From: Asparagopsis taxiformis
Taxonomy: Eukaryota > Rhodophyta > Florideophyceae > Bonnemaisoniales > Bonnemaisoniaceae
Assembly: GCA_030407315.1 (NCBI GenBank)
Contig: JALQPE010000069.1
Span: 62,001 to 126,000, forward strand
Reading direction: 5' to 3'
DNA: 64,000 nt
Shown here: positions 1 to 9,445 of the stretch, piece by piece
How positions within the stretch are numbered: position 1 is the stretch's first letter
Layout of the letters: each line of letters begins with the position of its first letter
Made by a program: the position numbers and the translations under genes
The notes under the pieces: generated by a model
What the model saw: the letters and a program-made list of their open reading frames with translations, nothing else
Told to the model about the DNA's origin: nothing
Databases searched by the model: none

Positions 1-1044
1 CAGTGCCTTGGTGAAACGCTCGTTCAGCGGCTTGATTTCCTCTAGCCCGGGGTAGGAGGAGTCTTGATGTTCCCCCAGGTGCGAGTCTCTCGCCATACGA
101 GTATTGGCGGTAGTCTCGCGCATGAGGGCGACCCAACGGCGGGCTGCCTCGTGTTCCTTATCCCCCCTAGCGGGAGTAACTTCCCGCTGTATGGGCGGTT
201 CGGCGGGTGCCAAAAGAGGAGCTTCCTCACGCACGTTCACGTCGCTCCGACGGGACTGTGGGCTCTGTGGAGGCTGGCTTGCCTGCATATCCAAGACCAC
301 ATCCCTAACGAAAAGGGGTAATTCAGCTTGGAAAGCTGCACGGAGTTTCTCGTAAACTCCGTCCACGACCCTGGTCTCCATGTGGCGACTTACGATCGGA
401 ACAATCTCAGAAATGAGTGATGCGCGCATATCCTCGTAGGATTGCTGCGGGTGTATATCCCGGTCCAGCTTGATCTCCTCGCGAGCGATTTCGCGGGCAA
501 CGACCCGGAAATGGCGCATGCTGTTAACGTCAGGAATGGGCGGTTTTTGTGTCACCTTGCTGCTCGAAGCAACAGCCAACGGTGGCAACTTCGGCGGTCG
601 GTCCGAAAACAGCCCGCTAGACGGTAATGCAGTCAACTCCAAGTTGGGTAGAGGGTCGACGGAAAAGGGAGCGTTGCGAATCACTCGCTTCCCGTCGTCA
701 TGCCCCTCGGTCCGGGTAGAAGTTGGCGCGGTTGCCGTCGGTCGCGCTTCCTCGGGTGGAAACGGAGCTACCGGTGGTAGGGTAAGGGGCTCGGCGCCCG
801 GTCCCGTGTCGACACTTCCAAGTGTGTCGGCCTTCCCTACCACGGGTAGTGGCGATCTAGGCGAAGCGCCTGCTGAGGCCGCCGACGCGGCCTTCTTTTT
901 CCTCGCGCTAGCGCGCGTTCGACGAGGGGATGCTCGAGGCGTACTCACCGAACCTCCCCTCGAGCGGCTGTTGTCAGCCGCGGCCAGGGATTTTCTTTCC
1001 CTGGCAAGTGAGCTGGCCGTCGGATCGTTGATTCCGGGGGCCAT
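1..1044 (-). CDS. Gag-like retroelement protein, C-terminus beyond the left edge
   Basis: A minus-strand frame opens at an ATG (1044-1042) and stays open for 348 codons until it leaves the window at base 1, so the C-terminus is missing. The first half is low-complexity, rich in Ser, Pro, Ala and Arg, with a basic patch (RRTRASARKKK) near residues 40-50. From about residue 195 the protein becomes charged and helical, typical of the structural part of a Gag. No zinc knuckle or protease appears before the edge. Upstream lies a 1-kb stretch with LTR-like features. I infer gag of an LTR retrotransposon, but no diagnostic motif is visible. The open frame is strong; the name is moderate. Confidence 0.55.
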   Translation of the reverse strand, partial: MAPGINDPTASSLARERKSLAAADNSRSRGGSVSTPRASPRRTRASARKKKAASAASAGASPRSPLPVVGKADTLGSVDTGPGAEPLTLPPVAPFPPEEARPTATAPTSTRTEGHDDGKRVIRNAPFSVDPLPNLELTALPSSGLFSDRPPKLPPLAVASSSKVTQKPPIPDVNSMRHFRVVAREIAREEIKLDRDIHPQQSYEDMRASLISEIVPIVSRHMETRVVDGVYEKLRAAFQAELPLFVRDVVLDMQASQPPQSPQSRRSDVNVREEAPLLAPAEPPIQREVTPARGDKEHEAARRWVALMRETTANTRMARDSHLGEHQDSSYPGLEEIKPLNERFTKAL

Positions 1045-2110
1045 TTTCTTCTCACAAATGAGTAGTTCTCCAACTTTGAGGTTATTCTTCTCCAAGGGTT
1101 TAACGTCTGTCGACGGTTATTACACACGACTCGAGGTCGGATTTACAGTAACCTGCGACTCCGGGCGTACCCGTTTCGACTTTCTTCGTACCTCTCCTTG
1201 TACGGATGGATCCTCTTGTAACGCTGATTAGCGGTGTACCAAGCCCACGCGGCGAAGATGTTCTAGCAACTGAGGGTCCGAGAAAACTCGTAGAATCACG
1301 TTTCTAGGTCGAGAGACCAAATGTAGGACTTATTTCTCGCTGCGAAGCGATAGAATTCTCCGGAAACGGAGTAGCGCAAGCGACAACGAGGAAAGCCCCG
1401 ATCCAGCGAGTACGCAGTAGAAATGATCTCCAATCGGCGGTGATCAGCCGGATTCCGAAAGGAGGAAAATGAGTAATACTCGAGGATCGAGTCCTGCAAC
1501 GGCCTTCGACTAAGAAATCGGTAGAGTGGTAGAGCGGGTCTTCCACGAGATTCCTCCGACCAGGAGTATTTCGGTCTGCCGTCCCCAACCTACTTAAAGG
1601 TTAGCTGGGCTCGTGAATCCTCCGAACGGAGTATCTCCTTGTGCGAGTCGGACCGGATGGGGTGCGCGACTGCCAGCACCGGATCTGGTCTTACTACCTC
1701 GCGGTAGGAGTCTCCTGCACAGCCGTGACTCGGCGTCACGGCGCGTCGCGGTGTGTCGTGCGGTTCACGCGCGACGGAACACGATTGGGAATCGTAGATC
1801 TACTCTCGCGAGAGAGGTTGCGCGCTGAAGAGCGGCTGTAAAGCGCTTTCCAGGCGAATAGGATGTAGTCCACAATAGTGCTGACTTTATTGCATCCGTT
1901 GCGGTGAGTCACCGTACTAAATACGTTAAAGTCGGATCTCGGTTGGCCAGGACCGATGGTCCTGGCCAACCAGTGGGGTGGACCTTGTGGTCCCTACAAA
2001 TTCCCCACTACACTGACACTTTTCGTGTACTTCTACTACAGTAAACTAATATTGACACTATAGCTAATAGTGTCGCTACTAGTGTAGAGTGACGTGTACG
2101 CGCGCCGGCG
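1045..2110 (-). repeat. Probable LTR and leader of the left-edge retroelement
   Basis: No coding frame is convincing here. On the minus strand it precedes the gag-like frame. It contains a poly(A) signal (AATAAA, bases 1891-1886 on the minus strand), a perfect 14-bp-stem hairpin at 1941-1971 and further short inverted repeats at about 2050-2120 (GACACTAT/ATAGTGTC and GTGTACGC/GCGTACAC). These fit a long terminal repeat plus leader. The second LTR copy would lie outside the window, so the limits are not defined. Confidence 0.35.
1941..1971. repeat. Perfect hairpin, 14-bp stem and 3-nt loop
   Basis: The arm GGTTGGCCAGGACC is followed by GAT and its exact reverse complement. It lies in the presumed LTR of the left-edge retroelement, about 50 bases from the poly(A) signal. 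Confidence 0.8.
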
Positions 2111-2366
2111 TACACGCGTGGAAAGGCTCGCGTCCCTGCTGTCCCCCGCGCTAATACACGTGTCCGTGAATTCGAGTTAAGATTGGCGCCAACCCTTCGG
2201 ATCCATCGCTCGCTGCGCCCGTTACCTTTGTTCCCGATCCTTCAGCCACGTCCGTACGCACTCGCGACCGCTCAGCGATCCTCCCTAGCTCCTTAGCTGT
2301 TTTTGATGCAATTAATTTGCATGCTCGCCCCCTGCAGAAGCGCAGTGTCCCACAGGCATACTCGGT

Positions 2367-2795
2367 GACAAGGGATATCAGGGAGGAACAAGACACATCA
2401 GGATGATTCATCCAGTTAAGAAGCCAATTAATGGGACTCTGACTGCTGACGAGAAGGTGTTCAATGAGGAGCTGTCAAGTGACAGAATTATTGTGGAGAA
2501 CTATTTTGGTCGCCTGTCAAGCTCATGGACTGTCATGTCCAACAAGTACAAGTGGAACGAAGACACATACGATCTGGTTTTCCGTACTTGTGTGGCACTG
2601 ACAAACATCCACGTCAAGTTCAATCCGCTTCGTGACAGTGACCAGTCCTTCTATAAGTCGCTACAGAACTATCTTGTCAATACTGGAGACAACATCTCTC
2701 GTAAGAGGGCCCGCTCCCAGGAGCTCTATAGGGACAGGGTAAGGAGGAGGCTGGCGATGGAGTTTGATGACTTGCCTGGATATGATAGTATGTAG
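2367..2795 (+). pseudogene. Truncated DDE transposase (C-terminal part only)
   Basis: The frame encodes the last ~140 residues of the same transposase found intact-but-shifted at 3763-5008. It begins abruptly at the DKGYQG motif (2367) and keeps the acidic catalytic-region signature around ENYFGRLSS and the ALTNIHVKFNPLR segment, ending in a basic tail. The N-terminal two thirds, including the first catalytic Asp, are absent, so it cannot be active. The two copies differ at many residues and are old relatives rather than a recent duplication. Family (DDE_Tnp_4, PIF/Harbinger-like) is assigned from the motif pattern. Confidence 0.75.
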
Positions 2796-2836
2796 GGTTG
2801 ACCATGCTCCAGACTTGATTCACCAGTAAAAATTCG

Positions 2837-3160
2837 ATGTTCGAACCCTTTCAGGTAGGGGCAGGCTCTGAAAAAAACTTTGTCGTTGATTACATCCATA
2901 GTGGAAGCTGCATTCAGGAAATGACATTTAGTCGTTCATTGTACTGTTCGAAGGCTAGTAGTGTGCTGAGTAGTTTGATTGGACAAGCTTCCAGCGTAGC
3001 ATTGGAGCGAACTTTGTCCCGCACACACTTTTCACCTTCCAGTACAAATCATCCTCATTACAGCAATTACCCAAGAGCAATCAACGTGACAGGATTCGAA
3101 CTGAGAAACTCAGTCAGTGCACTGTCTGATTTCAGGATGGACTTACAGTGTAATATGTAG
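2837..3160 (+). pseudogene. Small ORF shared by both DDE transposon copies
   Basis: A 107-codon frame lies 40 bases after the truncated transposase. Its segment SRSLYCSKASSV and a later GFELRNSVSALSDF match the frame at 5170-5484, which sits at the same place in the second copy (SRSLYCKGASSA, GFELETNARAPLSDF). The shared position suggests conserved element sequence. Whether it is translated is unclear, since both copies diverge at the ends. Right end of this copy is near 3410, where the terminal sequence GTCTAGTGCA remains. Confidence 0.3.
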
Positions 3161-3669
3161 CTGAGTATGCCAGCAGCCTCGACCAAGGGCGGGAGGGTAT
3201 TGGCAAACACCCTGTATTTTGTTAAAGAAAAGGGAATACTTTTTGTACTGAGTAGTTTTGAAATGTTTGCGTATTTTCCTACTTGACGGACCTTTGATTA
3301 AAATATACAAATTTTTTATTTTAGTTTGTAATGCAGGAAATGATGAAGCAATTAGGAAATGACTCGATCTTTAAGGAAATACCCCGTATTTGAATACGAG
3401 GTCTAGTGCACGTTGCGAGTAGCGGTAGAGCTTTCAGTCAGTTATTGAAAATATGCTCAATTACATTAGTTTATTCATGAGAACAAGGAAAACGACCAAG
3501 AAAAACAAAAAATGATCAAAAATATCATTTTTATTGGTAAATTGACCAAATCATCAAAAATCCAGTATTTGATCAAAGACCGACCTATTTCCTAATTCAC
3601 GCATCTCTTCCTGAGCACTAGATCAACTCCGAGAAGATCTGTTCCTCTAGAAAAAGATGCTTCTTAGCG

Positions 3670-3677
3670 TATAAATA
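3670..3677 (+). promoter_or_regulatory. TATA box of the DDE transposase
   Basis: TATAAATA lies 86 bases before the transposase ATG at 3763, inside the element, a normal distance for a core promoter. Confidence 0.55.
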
Positions 3678-3762
3678 GAGTCTTTTACCTTGTACAACAA
3701 TATCAACACTCTCTCACCACACTCATAACTCTTTCATATCACCAATCTTCAATTTTCCAACG

Positions 3763-5008
3763 ATGCAACGCTCCGATGAATTCCGCGCCTTGCGCATGCT
3801 TTCTGAAGTATCTGAGGAGCGCAGGGAGCGAATTACGGCGTACCAAGACCGTCCGCGCCCAGAGAGCGCAGATGAAGACAAGTCATCCAGCCCCGTGATG
3901 GATGGATTTTTCGAGGAAGAAGGCACAGAGGCTATCAAACAGACGACAAATTTTACACCATCCGAATTTGGATCACTCTGGAAGACTATTGCTAATCATG
4001 TGAAGTCCAAGTGGAACGTTGGAAGAGGCCGCAAGTCTGACCAAGAACCAAAGGACGTCTTGTTCATGACTCTTTCAGTACTCAAGCACGGTGGCACGTG
4101 GGATTACATGGGGAGGATGTTCAAAATCAAGGGCTCAGCATTTGAGAAGCTTATCATCGGGTTCCTCAAAGTGGTGTCAGGAGAGCCTTATAAGGTGCTC
4201 GTGGCTAAACTAAGGGCCAAATACAGTATGGAAAAAGATATTGAAGAAAACAAAACGTTTTCCAAGTTCCCATACTGTAGGTATGCCACTGATGTCACAT
4301 TCCAGCAGACGAATCGCCAAACTGGAAATATACAGGAATCTAAGCCATACTTTAGCGGCAAGCACAAGCTGTACGGGTACAAGGTTGAAGTTTCAGTCAT
4401 TCCACGTGGCTTCGCCATTGGGTGCACTACGCACTTTGCAGGGTCTATTAATGACATTGATATATTTTATGATAAACTTGAATTTCATGAACTGGTATTG
4501 CAGAAAAAATGAATCATCCGAAGTGGAAGATGATGGATATCTTGTTTCTAAATATCCCGATCAGTGGGGCATACTAGCAGACAAGGGATATCAAGGAGCG
4601 GCGCATCACATCAGGCTGATTCATCCGATGAAAAAGCCTAACATTCGGGACCTTTTTCTCAGTGAGATACAGATGAACAATGAGATTTCAAGTGATCGCA
4701 TCATCGTAGAAAATTTTTTCGGTCGTCTGTCTAGCCTGTGGGGTGTGATGACTAACAAGTACAGGTGGAAGGAAGACAGCTACGATATGATATTTGAAAT
4801 GTGCCTTGCACTGACTAATCTGCATATCAAGTTCAACCCACTTCGTGCTGAAGATTTGTCGTTCTATGATGCTCTTCAGAATTACTTGTATGACATAGGA
4901 TCTCAGCGGGCACAGAAGAGGCGCATTTCGCAGAGGTCTTATAGGCGTAGAACTATGCGTAGGCTTACAATGGAGTTTGAGGAGGAGGATGGTGATGACA
5001 TCATTTAG
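3763..5008 (+). pseudogene. DDE transposase (DDE_Tnp_4 type), one frameshift
   Basis: The first frame starts at ATG 3763 and runs to a stop at 4510-4512; the second carries on to 5008. They join at a run of six A (4504-4509): dropping one A makes one continuous protein of about 414 residues. Visible motifs are the first catalytic region (CRYATDVTFQQTN), the region near GSINDIDIF, then LADKGYQG and the ENFFGRLSSLWG region that carries the acidic residue, typical of PIF/Harbinger and IS5-like nucleases. The N-terminus has no recognised DNA-binding domain. The C-terminus is very basic. No Myb-like partner gene of the kind Harbinger elements use is seen. Single-base insertion in a homopolymer could be decay or a read error. 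Confidence 0.8.
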
Positions 5009-5169
5009 ATAGATCGCAGCCCACCTGCATTGATAGCAAGTAAATGAGGGTAGAAATCTCTAGAAGTGATATCCTGGGGTTATACCAAACACAAATTCGA
5101 TCAAAAACAGTGTAGGAGATCTGACATGTCCCGGGGGGAAAGAGTTGTTGGATCCATCGCTGAAGCTGA

Positions 5170-5484
5170 ATGCTGGAAATGGCGTTGAGCCGTTCGTTGT
5201 ACTGTAAGGGGGCTAGTAGTGCGCATGAATTGGTGGACCAGAGAGATTCATGCGTGACGAATGCAACGAACTTTGTGCCGTACACACATTTCACCCCCAG
5301 TACAAGTCATCCATATGACAGCATTTACCCAGGACCAGGCAACTCAGTGGGATTTGAACTCGAGACCAATGCCCGAGCACCACTTTCTGATTTTGGATTA
5401 TTCGCCAATAATATAAGAACAAGTTACAGGTCATCCAGCAGACCAGCGTGCCAAGGGTTTGCTCAAGATCTGGAAATTTTCTAA
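5170..5484 (+). pseudogene. Conserved small ORF downstream of the DDE transposase
   Basis: A 104-codon frame matches the frame at 2837-3160 in the other copy of this transposon. Function unknown. The region contains Ser/Thr-rich sequence without motifs. It may be a second transposon protein, part of a spliced transposase C-terminus, or simply conserved non-coding sequence. Confidence 0.3.
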
Positions 5485-5733
5485 AATATTTAATTTTTGA
5501 TTAGGTTTACTGTAACTCTAAAATAATGAGTGTTTTTGAGAAAGAGTCAATCTATGCTCAAAAGCTATATTTATAAGAAATCACACAGTTCTACTCGAAA
5601 TGACTCCGTATTTAGGAAATAACTTGATCTTTAATTGAAGTCTAGGTAACTGAGTTTGCGGTCTAGTGCTCAGTTTATTGGGTCCATCCGGAAAATCGCA
5701 TTCCACCACTTCGCCACTTTATGATAGTCATCT

Positions 5734-5740
5734 TATAAAG
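5734..5740 (+). promoter_or_regulatory. TATA-like box
   Basis: TATAAAG lies 187 bases upstream of the ATG at 5921 and just outside the right end of the DDE transposon. Confidence 0.3.
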
Positions 5741-5920
5741 CGAAGTCTACCACTTCACCTCTCCGCCAAATCAAAAGTTGTGAAATAAGGGAACTGTAAT
5801 GAGATAGTATTCATGGGAAGATATTTGTGCACACACCTGTTTGCATGGAAAGTCTCCTCTGCAATATTCGTACTCAACGCAAAGCGACTCCTCACCACTG
5901 CCCGGGCTCATTAATAACAG

Positions 5921-6349
5921 ATGGCCGAGGTCAATCCTTCACTTCTATTCCCGATTTCGTCTGCCACTGGAGCAACAGGAGAACCAGGCACCAATGACGT
6001 CTCTACACAAAACCCTTCCATTGGAAGTGAACCAGCGCTGGACAGTTCACCAAAAAAGACGAAGAAACGTACGACGAGAGCTGGTGTGCCTGTAGTATAC
6101 GTGGCCAATTCGAAAATGGCAAATATTTACGTTTTCCGCGGAATTCGAATTTCGGCGGATCTTAGCGATAACAGCAATGTACGAACATTGCTAGCGCGAG
6201 CGTGCGCGCAACCGGCACACGTGTGCAGCGAACGAACTGGCACGCGGCCAACGGACCAACGGGTCCCCACGTGCGACCCACAAGGTCCTTTCCAATTCGG
6301 GGACGTTACGAGCAGTGTTTACACTGTAATGCGATGCCATCGTGGCTAA
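5921..6349 (+). CDS. Hypothetical protein, probably a truncated N-terminus
   Basis: ATG at 5921, 142 codons. Residues 1-60 look like a natural disordered N-terminus with a basic nuclear-signal-like patch (KKTKKRTTRAG). After about residue 65 the sequence becomes unlike a protein core and GC-rich, as though the gene has been cut by a repeat near 6110-6200. No family recognised. It may be the first part of a broken transposon or host gene. Confidence 0.25.
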   Translation: MAEVNPSLLFPISSATGATGEPGTNDVSTQNPSIGSEPALDSSPKKTKKRTTRAGVPVVYVANSKMANIYVFRGIRISADLSDNSNVRTLLARACAQPAHVCSERTGTRPTDQRVPTCDPQGPFQFGDVTSSVYTVMRCHRG

Positions 6350-6867
6350 ATAGGTATTGGAAACGTGCCGGGAGGGAAACTTTCCCTTGAAGGGGACAAT
6401 TAACGATCGGGCAACGTGCTCTAGTCTACGACTGACTTCTACGTTTTACGTTTACGTTTACGCCTAACGAGGCTTCGTCTCCGTCGAGCTGCGTACTCCC
6501 TGCCCATTGTCAAACGTGAGGCTGATCGCGTGTCGTGCCTACGGGTTTGGTTGAGAGCGCCTCCGGTGACGTACCACCTCGTTTGGTGACGTAATCCTCG
6601 CGTGGACTGTTGCGTTGTGACGCTCGTGTCTACTCGCTAACCTACTCTCTCTACCTTCTACCTTTCTACCAATACAGTCAAACACCAGCGGGTGTCACTG
6701 TTTCGTTGTTTCGTTCGAAGGACAGCGTGCCCACTGGCTCGTACCAGCTACTCTAGAACTAAGTACCACACTGGTCTTCCGACCTAGAAGTTGCTACGAG
6801 CAAAACGACAACCAACGAGGTTGAGCTCTTTTACGTTACGAAAGCTACGTGCTAAAGACTACGGTCT
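6350..6867 (+). other. Leader-like region before the gag-like frame, no gene seen
   Basis: About 500 bases without a convincing frame. A pyrimidine-rich patch (6640-6680) and ACGTTTACG-like repeats are visible. Position suggests LTR or leader of the broken retroelement whose gag-like frame starts at 6868. Confidence 0.3.
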
Positions 6868-7449
6868 ATGAATTACGCTATGTCTAATTCGCATACGTCG
6901 GCCAGGCAACAGTTGCTAACGTCAGCGGACGCCGAAGCCGATGTGGTCTTGTCAGCAGAAGCGATCTTCGCGACCGATCGATCTATCCCGCCGGATATCG
7001 AGGCGATCGGCCAGCTACCACGTACGGTAAGCCCGTTTGAGTCCTTGGGTATGGACCCCGCAACGCGCGGTCAGCTCGAGCAAGGGAACGTGACTCCCAC
7101 GGCACTACATGTAGTGTACGAAGACCTTCGGGGTCACATCGAAAGGGCGAGCGACGCGGCCGTCGACGAAGCCGTAAGGCAGAGACTCGGAGTCTCGTAG
7201 CGCGAGGCTTCTGCGTTACGTGAACGCTCAGCGACCCTCGAACGGGAAAACGAAGGCTTACGAAACCGCCTCTCCGCCGCGGAGGGAAGACTCGACTCGT
7301 TTGTCGTAGTATTTAACGAAATCGTCGCCAGACGTTCCGCTCCGCCGAGCGGAAGCGATCCGAGTTACGAAGAAGGCTCGCGCGCCTATAACTCGCAATC
7401 CTCCCCGGCCGTCCCGGGAGGATACCTCTCAACACCCGGACCTACAAAT
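6868..7449 (+). pseudogene. Gag-like fragment with internal TAG, cut by element E1
   Basis: ATG at 6868. The frame reads 110 codons to a TAG (7198-7200) and then stays open in the same frame as a clear coiled coil (ALRERSATLERENEGLRNRL) up to about 7447, where the left inverted end of E1 begins. It resembles the N-terminal, helical part of a retroelement Gag. The single stop and the abrupt end at the E1 boundary indicate a dead copy interrupted by insertion. I did not find the rest of this frame to the right of E1, so the insertion model is not closed. Confidence 0.4.
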
Positions 7450-7491
7450 CTGTGTTCTCGGAAATGGACGCGGACGTCCACAACCTCTAGT
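7450..7491 (+). repeat. E1 left terminal inverted repeat
   Basis: Pairs with 28219-28260. The first 30 bases differ at two positions; a CTCTAGTAC block follows in both. Confidence 0.65.
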
Positions 7492-7640
7492 ACACCTAGT
7501 ATTACTAGGCGGACGTCCATGTTCTCCAGTATTTTTGGATGTCCGCCTAGAACCGGACGTCCATGCGGTCTAGTACGTCTAGTATTACTAGGACGACATT
7601 CATTGTTTCTAGTACCACGGATGTCCCCCTCGGGATGGAC
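7473..7640 (+). repeat. E1 left subterminal repeats
   Basis: Several copies of GGACGTCC (or GGATGTCC) separated by TCTAGTAC and CTAGTATTACTAGG blocks. The same building blocks, in reverse orientation, make up the 43-bp units at the right end (27919-28133). Confidence 0.6.
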
Positions 7641-7789
7641 TTCCACCATGTCTATGTCAACCTAGGACGGGCGCCGGTTCAGAAATTCAAAAATTTCGAC
7701 CCCAGAAATTTCTGCCGCCGTGCTCGACATGGATGTCCGCATCCATCATGGCGACCACTCTATTTTACTTGTCAGTCGACTCCAATTTC

Positions 7790-8560
7790 GTCTTTAATTT
7801 TTTCATCCTCTCGCTCACACCCCCTTCCTGTTGGTGCTCACCTCCCCCGTACTGTACCTCAAACACCCCCAATACCACTTTAGCACGCATTTTCAGCTAC
7901 CTATCCACGCTTCCACGGTGCACACCTCCATTCCATACCTACTTTTCTGCTCTACCCTACAGATTTCGTATAACCAGTCCTCATACTACCTCAGAATAGG
8001 GAAAAACACCCCCTATCTCCTCGACCATGCTCTCCCCCAACACCTTTGCAACGTATTGTTCTTCAATACCCTCTCTCCTCTACCCTCAACCCCTCTCCTT
8101 CGCCCTCTCCACAAACTTCCCTGCAGCTTACTCTTCGAAAACCTCTCACTCCCCATCCCGTACCCGACCTGCTCCACCCTGCCCTCCCTCAGCTGCTCCA
8201 TGCCCCCACGCCATCCGCATCTTCGATACCGTATACACCACCACCACCGGCCCACGCTCCCGCTCCCCCGCCGTCTCCCCAGAAACCTCCCCGCTCTGAA
8301 ACACATATCAACCCCCCACTTCGCACCCTTCCTCCCACTCCCCTCCCTCCCCAAATACAATAACCCCCTTCTTCTCCATCACATCCCCACTCACCACAGC
8401 CAGAACAGACGCCACACCCTTCCCGCCTCTTTCTCCTCAGTTTCCTGAAAACCCCTCCTCTCGGGGCCTTCAACCGCACCCTCCTACGGTCCCACCTAAA
8501 CACCTCCTCCGCCCTCACTACCCCAACACCCCGCAGCGTCTCCCCAATCCCCATAATATG
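7790..8560. other. G-poor, pyrimidine-rich strand tract
   Basis: The plus strand is almost devoid of G for about 770 bases (runs of CCC, CTC, ACC). Every frame stays open on both strands, which is a composition effect. No trustworthy gene on the plus strand. Confidence 0.6.
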
Positions 8561-8667
8561 CTTGTCGGCACTCCTCTCCGAATCACACTCCATTCTAAAC
8601 CCGCACTCCGTACATTTCCACCTCCCCCTGTACCATCCCAAGATTGCATCCCTCCACAGAACACATC
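8189..8667 (-). pseudogene. Possible remnant encoding a C2H2-like zinc finger
   Basis: The minus strand of the G-poor tract is open for about 160 codons. Near the start it has WKCTECGFRMECDSERSADKH, with paired cysteines and a His that resemble a degenerate zinc finger; later it is Gly/Arg/Cys-rich low complexity. There is no ATG before the finger. It could be the eroded N-terminus of a transposase (the intact one at 25598 also starts with a finger) or a product of the biased composition. Confidence 0.2.
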
Positions 8668-9067
8668 CTCATACCACAGAAGAATTTTCTTCCTCTCATA
8701 CCTCATCCTTAAAACCTCCATCTGCTCCATGTAAATTTCGATGTAAATATTTTCTCCACTATGCAATCTCAAACATGTACGAGCCTATGGCTTTCCGCTT
8801 TGTCAACCCTGAATATTGGTACTCATGTATTCATAAAATAGGGCCACCCACATCCCTATCCCGTTCTGCAAGCTTTACAAACCACTAGACGCATACTCCA
8901 CAACTATACAACAAACACTACTCGCTATTTCAGACGACGCGGTACACAAGTAGCGTAGTCTCAACCTTCCGTGCAGCCTTCCCTGATGCGTAAAAGTGCG
9001 AAACACGTCTAGACTATTACTACTACGATATAGTATATCAGAAGTGACTGCGGGAATTTTCGGCACA
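8668..9067. other. No gene recognised
   Basis: About 400 bases with no convincing frame, RNA motif or repeat. Confidence 0.5.
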
Positions 9068-9172
9068 GGAGATGCTGGGCCACCAAATTGATTTTTCGGA
9101 AGTTTTAGAATTTCTGGGCTGGCCAGCAGTGCAATCGAGCTGGACATCCACCGGACGTCCATTTCAGGTTGA
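9068..9172 (+). repeat. Partial copy of the E2 terminal repeat
   Basis: The block GAATTTCTGGGCTGGCCAGC followed by a GAGCTGGACATCC and GGACGTCCATTTC block matches the inner half of the E2 ends (14640-14690, 15930-15990 and, inverted, 19770-19830). The outer half is missing. It lies in the same orientation as the E2 left end, so an older related element may once have extended from here across the dioxygenase and ParB genes. Confidence 0.65.
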
Positions 9173-9445
9173 TCGTGTATCGTGCACGTCCACCCATTAC
9201 CGGAAGCAAGTAGGCGATGAAGCACGTACAAACCCAATTGTTCTGCTATTTCTAGCATAGACCATCGAGTCTAGAGATGTGAGGGAATCGTCCTGGAAAT
9301 CATGCTCCAACCCACGAGGGAATGGACAATCTAGTTTGAAAGCATGGAACGGAAGTACATTATAGTAGGTTCATAGATTGAAAGTGATAAAGGAGATGAT
9401 TATATTCTCGATAATTGTTTGCTAAAGTAGTAGTTGTTAAGCTAT
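9173..9445. other. No gene recognised
   Basis: Short AT-rich stretch between a repeat copy and the 3' end of the dioxygenase pseudogene; nothing identified. Confidence 0.5.

Larger units (their letters stand above)
3611..5673 (+). mobile_element. PIF/Harbinger-like DNA transposon with 14-bp TIRs
   Basis: The ends are CTGAGCACTAGATC (3611-3624) and its inverse GGTCTAGTGCTCAG (5660-5673), 13 of 14 bases paired. Between them are a TATA box, a DDE transposase broken by one frameshift, and a conserved small frame. I see no clear 3-bp target duplication of the usual Harbinger form, so family placement rests on the transposase. Confidence 0.65.

Noticed and set aside
470..1231. 253-codon plus-strand frame
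   Set aside because: It is antisense to the longer gag-like frame, low-complexity and without family features.
7831..8448. 205-codon plus-strand frame rich in Pro, Leu and His
   Set aside because: Explained by the G-poor composition; all frames are open there.
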